9,706 bases of DNA from an uncultured Ruminococcus sp. (GCA_947174085.1 CAMWHN010000063.1:1-9706), one strand, 5' to 3'. Counted from the first letter of the stretch, positions 1-6,460 are shown. Numbers and translations: made by a program. Notes: generated from the sequence alone by a model not told the origin.

Positions 1-11
1 CTAAATTTTAA

Positions 12-971
12 TTATTTTTCATTTTCTGTGAGTGTTTTCAGCCCTGTTGCAAGACCAGCTAAGCCTTGAATCTCACTCGGAATAATAATTTTAGTTGCTT
101 TTCCGTCAGCGACTTTTGCAAAGGCTTCTAAAGCTTTTAATTGTAGAACGGCATGATTTGGATTTGCTTCATTTAATTTTTGTAAGCTATCTGCTAAAGC
201 CTGTTGTACTAATGCAATTGCCTGTGCTTCACCGTCAGCTTCCAAAATTTTTTGTTCCCTCACAGCATCAGCTCTTAAAATCATAGCTTCTTTTTCCGCT
301 TCGGCTTTTAAAATTTCAGAACGTTTGTCAGCCTCTGCCCGTAAAATTTTAGATTCTTTTTCAGCTTCAGCAACAAGAACCTGTGATTTTTTCTCACCCT
401 CTGCTTGCAAGATTTTTTCACGGCGTTCACGTTCCGCTTTCATTTGCTTTTCCATAGATTCCTGAATCTCACGAGGAGGAAGAATATTTTTCAATTCTAC
501 ACGAATTACTTTAATGCCCCATCTGTCTGTTTCTTCGTCTAAAATAGCCGTAATTTTATTATTAATCGTATCACGGGAAGTTAATGTAGCGTCCAGCTCC
601 ATTTCTCCAATAATATTTCTTAAAGTCGTGGCTGTGAAATTTTCAATTGCCATCATAGGATTTTCAATACCGTATGTATAACGCTTTGCATCTGTTACTT
701 GAAAAAATACAACCGTATCAATTTGCATGGTAACATTATCTTTTGTAATTACTTGCTGTGGCTTAAAATCCACAACACGTTCTTTGAGAGAAACTTTTTT
801 TGCTACTCTATCAGAAAACGGAAAGAGCATATGAAAGCCTGTTGACCATTCTGTCCGAAAAGTACCAAAACGTTCTACTACAAATACATATGCTTGTGGG
901 ACAATTTTAATACACTTGATAAACATAACTAATAAAAAAATAATCACACCAATAATAATATAAACTTCCAT
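12..971 (-). CDS. SPFH/band 7 (stomatin/QmcA-like) membrane-anchored protein
   Basis: Predicted 319-aa scaffold protein of the SPFH (stomatin/prohibitin/flotillin) superfamily. Such proteins form large membrane-bound oligomers associated with membrane microdomains. Visible: one N-terminal membrane segment (about residues 3-18), the band 7 domain starting at IVPQAYVFVVERFG (about 23-36) and running to about 175, then a charged coiled coil. Residues 186-251 are six consecutive 11-residue repeats of the type KILxAExEKxS, followed by an Ala/Leu-rich oligomerisation tail. An in-frame ATG lies at 986, but the GGAGG ribosome binding site overlaps it. The ATG at 971, seven bases after that site, is therefore the start. 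The gene follows nfeD after an 18-base gap. An NfeD-SPFH pair is a classic conserved couple (compare QmcA/YbbL in E. coli). The family is certain; the cellular role here is inferred. Confidence 0.93.
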   Translation of the reverse strand: MEVYIIIGVIIFLLVMFIKCIKIVPQAYVFVVERFGTFRTEWSTGFHMLFPFSDRVAKKVSLKERVVDFKPQQVITKDNVTMQIDTVVFFQVTDAKRYTYGIENPMMAIENFTATTLRNIIGEMELDATLTSRDTINNKITAILDEETDRWGIKVIRVELKNILPPREIQESMEKQMKAERERREKILQAEGEKKSQVLVAEAEKESKILRAEADKRSEILKAEAEKEAMILRADAVREQKILEADGEAQAIALVQQALADSLQKLNEANPNHAVLQLKALEAFAKVADGKATKIIIPSEIQGLAGLATGLKTLTENEK

Positions 972-989
972 AAAAAATACCTCCATTTA

Positions 990-1430
990 TTAAGCATATT
1001 CTGCTTTTGTAACATAAGCTGTTGTACCAGAAATTTTTTTAACAAGCACGGTTTCGCCTGTTTTAAAAATTTGATTATCTTCTGCTCTTGCCCGCCAATT
1101 CACACCGCCAATTTTCACACGCCCTGTATTTTCTGCATTGCTAATATCTTGAATTACAACTGCTATTTTTCCAACTTCTGAATCTATATTTGTTGGCAGG
1201 ACATTTTTAACTTGTAATTTTCTGACAATTGGTCTTGTTGCACAAAGCAATATGATAGAAACAGCTGTAAATATAATTGTTTGACTTAGTAAAGAAAATC
1301 CTATACTAGCCGTAATTAATGCAACTAATGCACCCACTGCAAACCAGATACTCACTAATTGAAATGTCACAGTTTCTGCAATGACAGTCGCAATTAAAAT
1401 AACACTCCAGAAAATAATACAAATATTCAT
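990..1430 (-). CDS. NfeD family membrane protein (short form)
   Basis: 146-aa short NfeD protein. Residues about 3-63 form hydrophobic membrane segments (roughly 3-20, 25-43 and 47-63). The C-terminal part (about 80-146) is the soluble OB-fold domain, with the typical GRVKIGGVNWRARA stretch at 103-116 and a VLVKKISGTTAYV strand near the end. The ClpP-like serine protease domain of long NfeD proteins is absent, as expected for the short class that pairs with SPFH partners. A good ribosome binding site (AAAGGAG) lies just before the ATG. First gene of a two-gene minus-strand operon with the SPFH gene. In this family NfeD is thought to work with its SPFH partner in membrane microdomain or membrane quality functions; the exact job is not known. 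Confidence 0.92.
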   Translation of the reverse strand: MNICIIFWSVILIATVIAETVTFQLVSIWFAVGALVALITASIGFSLLSQTIIFTAVSIILLCATRPIVRKLQVKNVLPTNIDSEVGKIAVVIQDISNAENTGRVKIGGVNWRARAEDNQIFKTGETVLVKKISGTTAYVTKAEYA

Positions 1431-1532
1431 AATTTTGCTCCTTTCTTGTTATTTTTATATTCTTTTGCACAGATAAGTAAACTAAATTTACAGATTTCAG
1501 CATAAATTATTTTAAATTCTGCTGATAAGCCT

Positions 1533-1561
1533 ATTATAATATATTTTTTTTAATTTGTCAA
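1533..1561 (-). promoter_or_regulatory. sigma-A-type promoter of the nfeD-SPFH operon
   Basis: Read on the minus strand: TTGACA at 1561-1556, a 17-base spacer, and TATAAT at 1538-1533, a perfect match to both consensus boxes at ideal spacing. Transcription would start near 1525, leaving a leader of about 95 bases before the nfeD ATG at 1430. No riboswitch-like structure is evident in the leader. Confidence 0.85.
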
Positions 1562-1619
1562 TAGATTTCTACAAAAAAAGTAAATATTTTTTACTTTCCT
1601 GCAAAAAAATAAAATCTAT
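1561..1619. repeat. nested inverted repeats between two divergent promoters
   Basis: Outer arms ATAGATTT (1561-1568) and AAATCTAT (1612-1619) enclose an inner inverted repeat with arms AAAGTAAA (1577-1584) and TTTACTTT (1590-1597) and a 5-base loop. The outer left arm abuts the -35 box of the minus-strand promoter. The whole structure lies between the -35 boxes of the divergent nfeD and nfnA promoters. It could be an operator or a cruciform-forming element. All arms are AT-rich, so chance is a real alternative. Confidence 0.4.
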
Positions 1620-1642
1620 CTGGAAAAAATCAAAAAAATAGA

Positions 1643-1671
1643 TTGACGGCAATGCTTTTTTGTGTTATAAT
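1643..1671 (+). promoter_or_regulatory. sigma-A-type promoter of nfnAB-yajC
   Basis: TTGACG at 1643-1648, a 17-base spacer, TATAAT at 1666-1671, and TGT immediately upstream of the -10 box (extended -10). Transcription would start near 1678, giving a leader of about 45 bases before the nfnA start at 1725. The strength fits a core redox enzyme. Confidence 0.85.
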
Positions 1672-1724
1672 ATACTGGTATGTAAATAAAATAAGCTTTG
1701 GTTACTGGAGGAGGAGACAAGAAT

Positions 1725-2561
1725 TTGTTTCAGATTTTAAAGAAAAAAGAATTAAATCCCTCAGTTACACTGATGGAAATTTATGCGCCGTATATTGCCA
1801 GAAAAGTGCAAGCCGGACAATTTGTAATTTTTCGTGTAGACGAACAGGGCGAACGTGTTCCCTTAACTGTTGCAGATTGTAATCAGGAAAAAGGTTCTAT
1901 TACATTAATTTTCCAGATTGTAGGGCGTTCTACAATGAAATTAAATGCTTTACAAGAGGGAGATGCTATTTTAGATTTAGTAGGGCCTTTAGGAATGCCA
2001 ACAGAATTACCAGAACATGCAAAAAATATTTGTGTTATTGGTGGAGGTGTTGGCTGTGCCATTGCCTACCCACAAGCAAAAGCTTTTTCTAAAGCCGGTT
2101 TACATGTAGATGTAATTGCCGGATTCCGTTCAAAAAATATTGTAATTCTCGAAGAAGAAATTAAGAAACATTGTTCAGAATTAATCTTATGCACAGACGA
2201 CGGAAGTTATGGCATGAAAGGCTTTGTAACAAATGCTTTAGAAACAAGAATTACTCAGAATCATATAAAATATGACACAGTTGTTGCGATTGGTCCTATT
2301 CTCATGATGAAATCTGTCTGTGAATTGACAAAAAAATATCAAATACCAACAATTGTATCACTTGATCCGATTATGGTTGACGGAACAGGCATGTGCGGTG
2401 GCTGTCGTGTCACAGTTGGCGGAAAAATTCGCTATGCCTGTGTAGAAGGACCAGACTTTGACGGACATCAAGTGGATTTTGATGAATTAATCAAGCGTAA
2501 TGGAATTTTCAAAGAACGTGAAGCTGAATGCCGTATGATGACACTTGCGGATAAGCTTTAA
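1725..2561 (+). CDS. nfnA: NfnA: FAD/[2Fe-2S] small subunit of NADH-dependent reduced ferredoxin:NADP+ oxidoreductase
   Basis: 278-aa ferredoxin-NADP reductase-like subunit (family also annotated sulfide/dihydroorotate dehydrogenase-like). With NfnB it forms the cytoplasmic electron-bifurcating transhydrogenase that couples NADPH, NAD+ and ferredoxin. Visible: FAD-binding beta barrel with RVPLT at 44-48, the nucleotide-binding glycine motif IGGGVGCA at 105-112, and a C-terminal [2Fe-2S] site, D219-x4-C224-x2-C227-x11-C239. The aspartate stands where PyrK-type relatives have a cysteine, which is the hallmark of NfnA. Start choice: a TTG at 1698 is in frame, but GGAGGAGGAG at 1707-1716 sits eight bases before TTG 1725. 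The protein from there begins MFQILKKKEL, as family members do. It lies 19 bases upstream of nfnB. Confidence 0.92.
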   Translation: MFQILKKKELNPSVTLMEIYAPYIARKVQAGQFVIFRVDEQGERVPLTVADCNQEKGSITLIFQIVGRSTMKLNALQEGDAILDLVGPLGMPTELPEHAKNICVIGGGVGCAIAYPQAKAFSKAGLHVDVIAGFRSKNIVILEEEIKKHCSELILCTDDGSYGMKGFVTNALETRITQNHIKYDTVVAIGPILMMKSVCELTKKYQIPTIVSLDPIMVDGTGMCGGCRVTVGGKIRYACVEGPDFDGHQVDFDELIKRNGIFKEREAECRMMTLADKL

Positions 2562-2580
2562 ACAATACGGAGGAATTTTT

Positions 2581-3972
2581 ATGCCGAATATGTCAAAAAC
2601 AAAAGTACCGATTCCGGAACAAGAACCCAAGGTACGAGCGAAAAATTTTGAAGAAGTTACACTAGGCTATACAATAGAAATGGCAATAGAAGAAGCGAAT
2701 CGTTGCTTGAATTGTAAAAATAAGCCTTGTGTATCAGGTTGTCCGGTAGGCGTTAGAATCCCTGAATTTATTCAGAAAATTACAGAACAAGATTTTGCAA
2801 GTGCTTATGAAATCATTCATAGTACGAATGCTTTGCCGGCAGTTTGTGGGCGAGTATGTCCGCAGGAACGTCAATGCGAAAGTAAATGCGTTCGAGGGAA
2901 AAACGCCGAACCTGTTGCAATTGGCAGACTGGAGCGATTCACAGCAGATATGCATGTAAATCAGCATGAAGATATTATTAAAAAACCGGTTTCTAATCAT
3001 CATAAAATTGCCGTTGTCGGTGGAGGTCCTTCCGGATTGACTTGTGCCGGAGATTTAGCAAAACTTGGCTATGAAGTTACTGTTTTTGAAGCATTTCATG
3101 TTGCCGGTGGTGTTCTCATGTATGGGATTCCAGAATTTCGCTTGCCCAAGAAAATTGTCCAGCAAGAAATTGAAAATTTAAAATCTCTTGGTGTGAATAT
3201 CATGACAAATATGGTCGTGGGCAAAGTATTTTCTATTGATGAATTAATGCAACAAGGCTATGAAGCTGTTTTTATTGGCTCAGGTGCAGGCTTGCCAAGA
3301 TTTATGGGCATTGAGGGAGAATCTCTGGTTGGTGTTTGTTCTGCAAATGAATATTTAACAAGAATTAATCTCATGAAAGGCTATCAAGATGGCTATGATA
3401 CACCAGTTTTAAAATCAAAAGCCGTTGCGGTAGTCGGTGGCGGTAATGTTGCAATGGACGGTGCAAGAAGTGCTTTGCGCATGGGTGCAGAACATGTATA
3501 TATTATTTATAGACGTTCTGAATATGAAATGCCGGCTCGTCAAGAAGAAATTCACCATGCCAAACAAGAGGGTGTAGAATTTTTAACACTTCAGAATCCT
3601 GTGAAAATTCTAGGTGATGAAAATAATCGTGTTTGTGCAGTAGTCTGTCAAAAAATGGAACTCGGCGAACCTGATGCAAGTGGCAGAAGAAGTCCAGTGC
3701 CTGTAGAAAATTCAGAATATGAATTGCCTGTAGATACAGTTATTATGGCAATTGGTACATCTCCTAATCCGTTGATTAGAACAACGACCGAAGGACTTGA
3801 AACCAATCAAAGAGGCTGTCTGATTGTAGATGAAACTATGATGACAACAAAAAAAGGTGTTTATGCCGGCGGTGACGCTGTCACAGGTGCAGCAACAGTC
3901 ATTTTGGCAATGGGTGCAGGAAAATCCGCTGCAAAATCAATTCATGCATATATTATGCAGAAAAATTTGTAA
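2581..3972 (+). CDS. nfnB: NfnB / GltA-type NADPH-binding flavoprotein with two [4Fe-4S] sites
   Basis: 463-aa large subunit of the Nfn complex, homologous to the glutamate synthase small subunit and often annotated gltA or NADPH-dependent glutamate synthase. The N-terminal iron-sulfur domain has cysteines at 42, 45, 50, 54, 89, 93, 99 and 103, enough for two [4Fe-4S] clusters. Next is the FAD-binding motif VGGGPSG (146-152), then the NADP(H)-binding motif VVGGGNVAMDGARSA (284-298). A closing GGD...ATVILAMGAGK segment (430 onward) contacts FAD. The length is typical. GGAGG precedes ATG 2581 at good spacing; the upstream in-frame extension has no support. The adjacent nfnA and the lack of a glutamate synthase large subunit favour NfnB over a true glutamate synthase subunit. 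The bifurcation site is expected to be the NfnB FAD (family knowledge). Confidence 0.92.
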   Translation: MPNMSKTKVPIPEQEPKVRAKNFEEVTLGYTIEMAIEEANRCLNCKNKPCVSGCPVGVRIPEFIQKITEQDFASAYEIIHSTNALPAVCGRVCPQERQCESKCVRGKNAEPVAIGRLERFTADMHVNQHEDIIKKPVSNHHKIAVVGGGPSGLTCAGDLAKLGYEVTVFEAFHVAGGVLMYGIPEFRLPKKIVQQEIENLKSLGVNIMTNMVVGKVFSIDELMQQGYEAVFIGSGAGLPRFMGIEGESLVGVCSANEYLTRINLMKGYQDGYDTPVLKSKAVAVVGGGNVAMDGARSALRMGAEHVYIIYRRSEYEMPARQEEIHHAKQEGVEFLTLQNPVKILGDENNRVCAVVCQKMELGEPDASGRRSPVPVENSEYELPVDTVIMAIGTSPNPLIRTTTEGLETNQRGCLIVDETMMTTKKGVYAGGDAVTGAATVILAMGAGKSAAKSIHAYIMQKNL

Positions 3973-3989
3973 TTTCAGGAGATAATTTT

Positions 3990-4472
3990 ATGAAATATAA
4001 AAATATAATCAAAAAAATGGCTGTGCTGATTAGTGCATGTCTTGTATATACTATGAGTATGGTCACAGCATTTGCAGAAGATGCATCAGGTACAACTGGT
4101 TCTGAAGAAGTTTCCGGTTGGGGCGCAATGATTTCTACATTTGCATTACCAATATTATTATTAATATTCTTGTATTTTATTATGATTCGACCTCAGCAAA
4201 AACAAGAAAAAGCGACGAGAGAAATGCAAAAAAATTTGTGCGTTGGCGATGAAGTCGTTACGATTGGCGGTATTGTCGGCATTGTTTTAAAAGTCAATGA
4301 AAATACCCAGACTGTTGTAATTGAAACAGGCAGTGACCATTTTAAGCTTTTAATGAAACAAGATGCGATTAGAGAAAATATTACTGCAATTGAAACAGCA
4401 AATGCAGAAAAAGCAAAGTCTAATAAAAATAAAGCCAATGCCATTAGCCTTGGAAAATCCAAAGACGAATAA
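3990..4472 (+). CDS. yajC: preprotein translocase subunit YajC
   Basis: 160-aa YajC, the accessory membrane protein associated with SecDF-SecYEG. The core is recognisable: a membrane helix at about 46-66 ending in MIRPQQKQEK (65-74), then the cytoplasmic domain with VGDEVVTIGGIVGIV and a Lys/Asn-rich tail. Unusual for the family, residues 1-29 look like a cleavable signal peptide (Lys-rich start, hydrophobic core, AFA followed by ED). This makes the protein longer than the typical form of roughly 85-110 residues. Translocation by a signal peptide would place the YajC N-terminus outside and the domain inside, matching known YajC topology. Ribosome binding site AGGAGATAA precedes ATG 3990, 17 bases after nfnB. 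No terminator separates them, so co-transcription with nfnAB is likely. Confidence 0.9.
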   Translation: MKYKNIIKKMAVLISACLVYTMSMVTAFAEDASGTTGSEEVSGWGAMISTFALPILLLIFLYFIMIRPQQKQEKATREMQKNLCVGDEVVTIGGIVGIVLKVNENTQTVVIETGSDHFKLLMKQDAIRENITAIETANAEKAKSNKNKANAISLGKSKDE

Positions 4473-4500
4473 TTTTTAAAACACACTGCATAAACTGTAT

Positions 4501-4506
4501 TATAAT
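4501..4506 (+). promoter_or_regulatory. possible -10 box upstream of the TIGR04086-type gene
   Basis: TATAAT at 4501-4506 is a perfect -10 hexamer, but the -35 position (about 4478-4483, AAAACA) is poor and the TG is not at the extended -10 position. Transcription would begin near 4512, just upstream of the TTG start at 4531. If real, it allows the membrane protein to be expressed apart from yajC. Confidence 0.4.
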
Positions 4507-4530
4507 ATCATGAAAAAGATGGTGATACAG

Positions 4531-4926
4531 TTGCGACATGCGAGTATTTGGCAATCAAAAATAGGTAAATATTTATTTCCTACACTGGAAGGACTTGTTT
4601 GGCTTTCTGGAGGAAGTTTACTCTGTGCAGGATTGCTTTTAATTGGTACAATTCCGGCAATTGCTATGACGTATCTTATGCATATATTATGGAGTATTAG
4701 TGCATTTTGTTCTGGACGCAGAGCCGGATTCCATGGCAGAACACACGGAATCCGGACAGGTTTTATTTGCAGTGTGATTTTATGTGTGATTTTATTTCTG
4801 GGGTGTTTTGCATTACAAGAAAACATCACAGAACGCTTATTAACAAGATGTCTGTTTATGCTAATAACAGGTATCATTGGCGGTATTATTGGCGTAAATA
4901 CAAAGCTGAAAAAACCGCCTTATTAA
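4531..4926 (+). CDS. TIGR04086-like small membrane protein
   Basis: 131-aa very hydrophobic protein with about four membrane helices (roughly 20-39, 42-58, 74-94 and 106-122). The central SGRRAGFHGRTHGIRTGF segment resembles the Ala/Gly-Arg-rich loop of the TIGR04086 family, whose members commonly lie beside yajC and SCIFF genes in Clostridia. Function unknown. Start choice: the upstream ATG at 4510 has no ribosome binding site and overlaps a promoter-like TATAAT. AAGATGGTGAT at 4516-4526, four bases before TTG 4531, is a good site, and the same GGTGAT-plus-four spacing is seen at two other genes here (8394 and 9672). The start at 4531 is therefore preferred but not certain; from ATG 4510 the protein would be 138 aa. 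Confidence 0.75.
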   Translation: MRHASIWQSKIGKYLFPTLEGLVWLSGGSLLCAGLLLIGTIPAIAMTYLMHILWSISAFCSGRRAGFHGRTHGIRTGFICSVILCVILFLGCFALQENITERLLTRCLFMLITGIIGGIIGVNTKLKKPPY

Positions 4927-4960
4927 AAAAATAAATTGCCCTTTCGGGGGAGGAAATGTT

Positions 4961-6169
4961 ATGAAAAAATCAATTATAATACTGACAATGGCAATGTTGA
5001 TTTCTATTACGCTAACAGGGTGTGAATTTCAAGAAATTGATAATCCTGACACAGAATCTGAGCCGGAAATTCAAATTGCTACAATTGCGACACAAACAGA
5101 GCATGCAGCTCCAAAGCCTGCACCTACTACGGAAACACAGGCGTTATCTGAAACAATACAGACTGTTCCGGAAGAAGTAACTGAATCTGATACAGATGCT
5201 AATTCTAATTTTATTTGTTATACAGACAGTGATTTTGAAAAAGCAATTTTTGTAGCACTTTTAGATGGCTTATGTGTAAATACTATTCCGGATTGTTACA
5301 TTATGGCAGATGCAGATAGTGATAATTATTCTGAATTTATGATTGCCATGCCAACTAGTGAAACAACGAGTCAAAATATTGTTTTAGAAAGTCCGGCAAC
5401 AGCAGGTATTTATTATTATGACGCTACTGGTGTATCTAACGATTTCTTTGTGATAGATTCTGAACAAAACAAAGTGCTTTTAAACGAAAATACTCGTTCA
5501 GAATTAAAAACTGAAATGCCTGAATTTCAAAATCCAGAAACAGAAGAACTGGAACAAATACAAGAAACAGAAAATAATGCACCGATTATTTCCAGAGAAT
5601 ATTTTGAATGGCAAGGTAATCACTGGGAAACGATTTCTATTTTATATGGCAATCATTGTTACTGGAATAACACAAATGTTAGTACAGGGGAATTTCTTAC
5701 ACATGCAGAAAATACACCGAAAATTAGCCCGACAGAAGATATTTTTAATATTTATCTAGCCGGAGATATACAGAAAATTACGAATGCTTTTTATGAATAT
5801 TTAGCAAAATATTATAAACAATTAGAAAAACCTGTTTCAGCAGATATTAATGGTGACGGCATACCCGAACAATTTCTTTTTGTGCAGAATTTGTCGAAAA
5901 ATTGGATTTCTAATATTCATAATTTATACGAATCAGACGGCGAACTTGATATAACTGGTTTAGATGCTATGCATACCACTTGCTTTGTATTAGACTATGT
6001 TGAAAATTATGTCAGAATCCGTTCAGAAAATTTTGACAGAAAATATACCTTTGCGGAATCCGGTGGTATGCTATTTGCCTATGATGATACAAATTCTATA
6101 CAGACAATTCAATATTCTGATAGAAATGCTGTTCTCGGCGAACATTTTATGTCTGTCATGTGGGGTTAA
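4961..6169 (+). CDS. putative lipoprotein with two calcium-loop-like motifs, function unknown
   Basis: 402-aa protein I do not recognise. It has a lipoprotein signal peptide with lipobox LTGC (lipidated Cys21). A low-complexity Thr/Glu/Pro linker (about 22-82) would span the cell wall. A globular region follows, split by a second Glu/Gln/Asn-rich stretch around 185-206. Two acidic loops resemble EF-hand/FG-GAP calcium loops: D117-x-D119-x-D121-x3-E125 and, closer to consensus, D295-x-N297-x-D299-G300-x2-E303. Each is followed by a hydrophobic strand, suggesting a duplicated domain. The cysteines other than Cys21 are few. Ribosome binding site GGGGGAGGAA (4946-4955) precedes the ATG, and its first Gs can pair with CCC at 4939-4941 in a tiny hairpin. 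It lies between the TIGR04086-type gene and scfA, an unusual position. It could sense or bind an extracellular ligand, but nothing proves this. Confidence 0.85.
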   Translation: MKKSIIILTMAMLISITLTGCEFQEIDNPDTESEPEIQIATIATQTEHAAPKPAPTTETQALSETIQTVPEEVTESDTDANSNFICYTDSDFEKAIFVALLDGLCVNTIPDCYIMADADSDNYSEFMIAMPTSETTSQNIVLESPATAGIYYYDATGVSNDFFVIDSEQNKVLLNENTRSELKTEMPEFQNPETEELEQIQETENNAPIISREYFEWQGNHWETISILYGNHCYWNNTNVSTGEFLTHAENTPKISPTEDIFNIYLAGDIQKITNAFYEYLAKYYKQLEKPVSADINGDGIPEQFLFVQNLSKNWISNIHNLYESDGELDITGLDAMHTTCFVLDYVENYVRIRSENFDRKYTFAESGGMLFAYDDTNSIQTIQYSDRNAVLGEHFMSVMWG

Positions 6170-6187
6170 AAAATTTTAAATTTTCTA

Positions 6188-6216
6188 TTGCATTTTAAAT
6201 AAAAATATGCTATAAT
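6188..6216 (+). promoter_or_regulatory. strong extended -10 promoter of scfA
   Basis: TTGCAT at 6188-6193, a 17-base spacer, TATAAT at 6211-6216, with TGC directly before the -10 box (extended -10). Transcription would start near 6223. The leader of about 40 bases contains a small perfect hairpin, CAAGC-CAT-GCTTG (6225-6237), close to the 5' end, which might stabilise the message. The ribosome binding site CGGAGG follows at 6245-6250. Confidence 0.8.
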
Positions 6217-6261
6217 AAAAAAAACAAGCCATGCTTGCCAAGAACGGAGGTTGGAATTTCT

Positions 6262-6408
6262 ATGAAGCATATCATGACTATTAATAAGGCGAATCTTGTC
6301 GAAAGTGCAAAAAAAGGCGGTTGTGGTAAGTGTCAGGCATCTTGCCAGTCTGCTTGCAAGACTTCCTGTACAGTTGCAAATCAGAAATGTGAGAAAGAAG
6401 AAAAGTAA
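6262..6408 (+). CDS. scfA: SCIFF (six-cysteine) ranthipeptide precursor
   Basis: A 48-aa precursor peptide. It begins MKHIMTINKANL, the conserved SCIFF leader, and has cysteines at 21, 24, 28, 32, 36 and 43, which is the six cysteines within about 45 residues that define the family (TIGR03973). The CQASCQSACKTSCTVANQ block (24-41) is the family's conserved core. In the studied homologue CteA of Clostridium thermocellum, the maturase links Cys32 to Thr37. This peptide has both Cys32 and Thr37 at identical positions, so the same thioether is expected (inference). It carries a GGAGG ribosome binding site 11 bases before the ATG and its own promoter. The biological role of SCIFF peptides is poorly known; signalling or quorum-type roles have been proposed. 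No dedicated peptidase or exporter gene lies nearby. Confidence 0.95.
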   Translation: MKHIMTINKANLVESAKKGGCGKCQASCQSACKTSCTVANQKCEKEEK

Positions 6409-6432
6409 TATTATACTTTTTTTCAACAAAAA

Positions 6433-6460
6433 ATGCCCTGTATTCATGCAGGGCATATTT
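6433..6460 (+). terminator. scfA-scfB intercistronic hairpin (attenuator-type terminator)
   Basis: Perfect 8-bp stem ATGCCCTG (6433-6440) / CAGGGCAT (6449-6456) with an 8-base loop, preceded by AAAAA and followed by ATTTTCT. The U tract is short, so partial read-through is likely. Lying 25 bases after the scfA stop and 63 before the scfB start, it would give plentiful precursor mRNA and less maturase mRNA, or act as a 3' stabiliser. Confidence 0.75.

Noticed and set aside
1306..1503. 65-codon minus-strand frame starting upstream of nfeD
   Set aside because: It overlaps nfeD in another frame and its first part is the untranslated leader. The nfeD ribosome binding site and domain content are far better.
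4500..4877. 125-codon minus-strand frame opposite the TIGR04086-type gene
   Set aside because: No membrane or family pattern, no ribosome binding site, and it is the complement of a convincing membrane protein.
4879..4919. GGCGGT...ACCGCC inverted repeat near the end of the TIGR04086-type gene
   Set aside because: Six-base stem with a 29-base loop inside coding sequence and no U tract; unlikely to be a terminator.
6169..6190. AT-only inverted repeat (AAAATT...AATTTT) after the lipoprotein stop as a terminator
   Set aside because: No GC pairs in the stem, so stability is too low; such repeats are expected by chance in this AT-rich sequence.
6166..6456. 96-codon minus-strand reading frame opposite scfA
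   Set aside because: It lies antisense to the strongly supported scfA gene and its promoter, and its Cys/Thr-rich middle is just the complement of scfA. No ribosome binding site or homology is seen.
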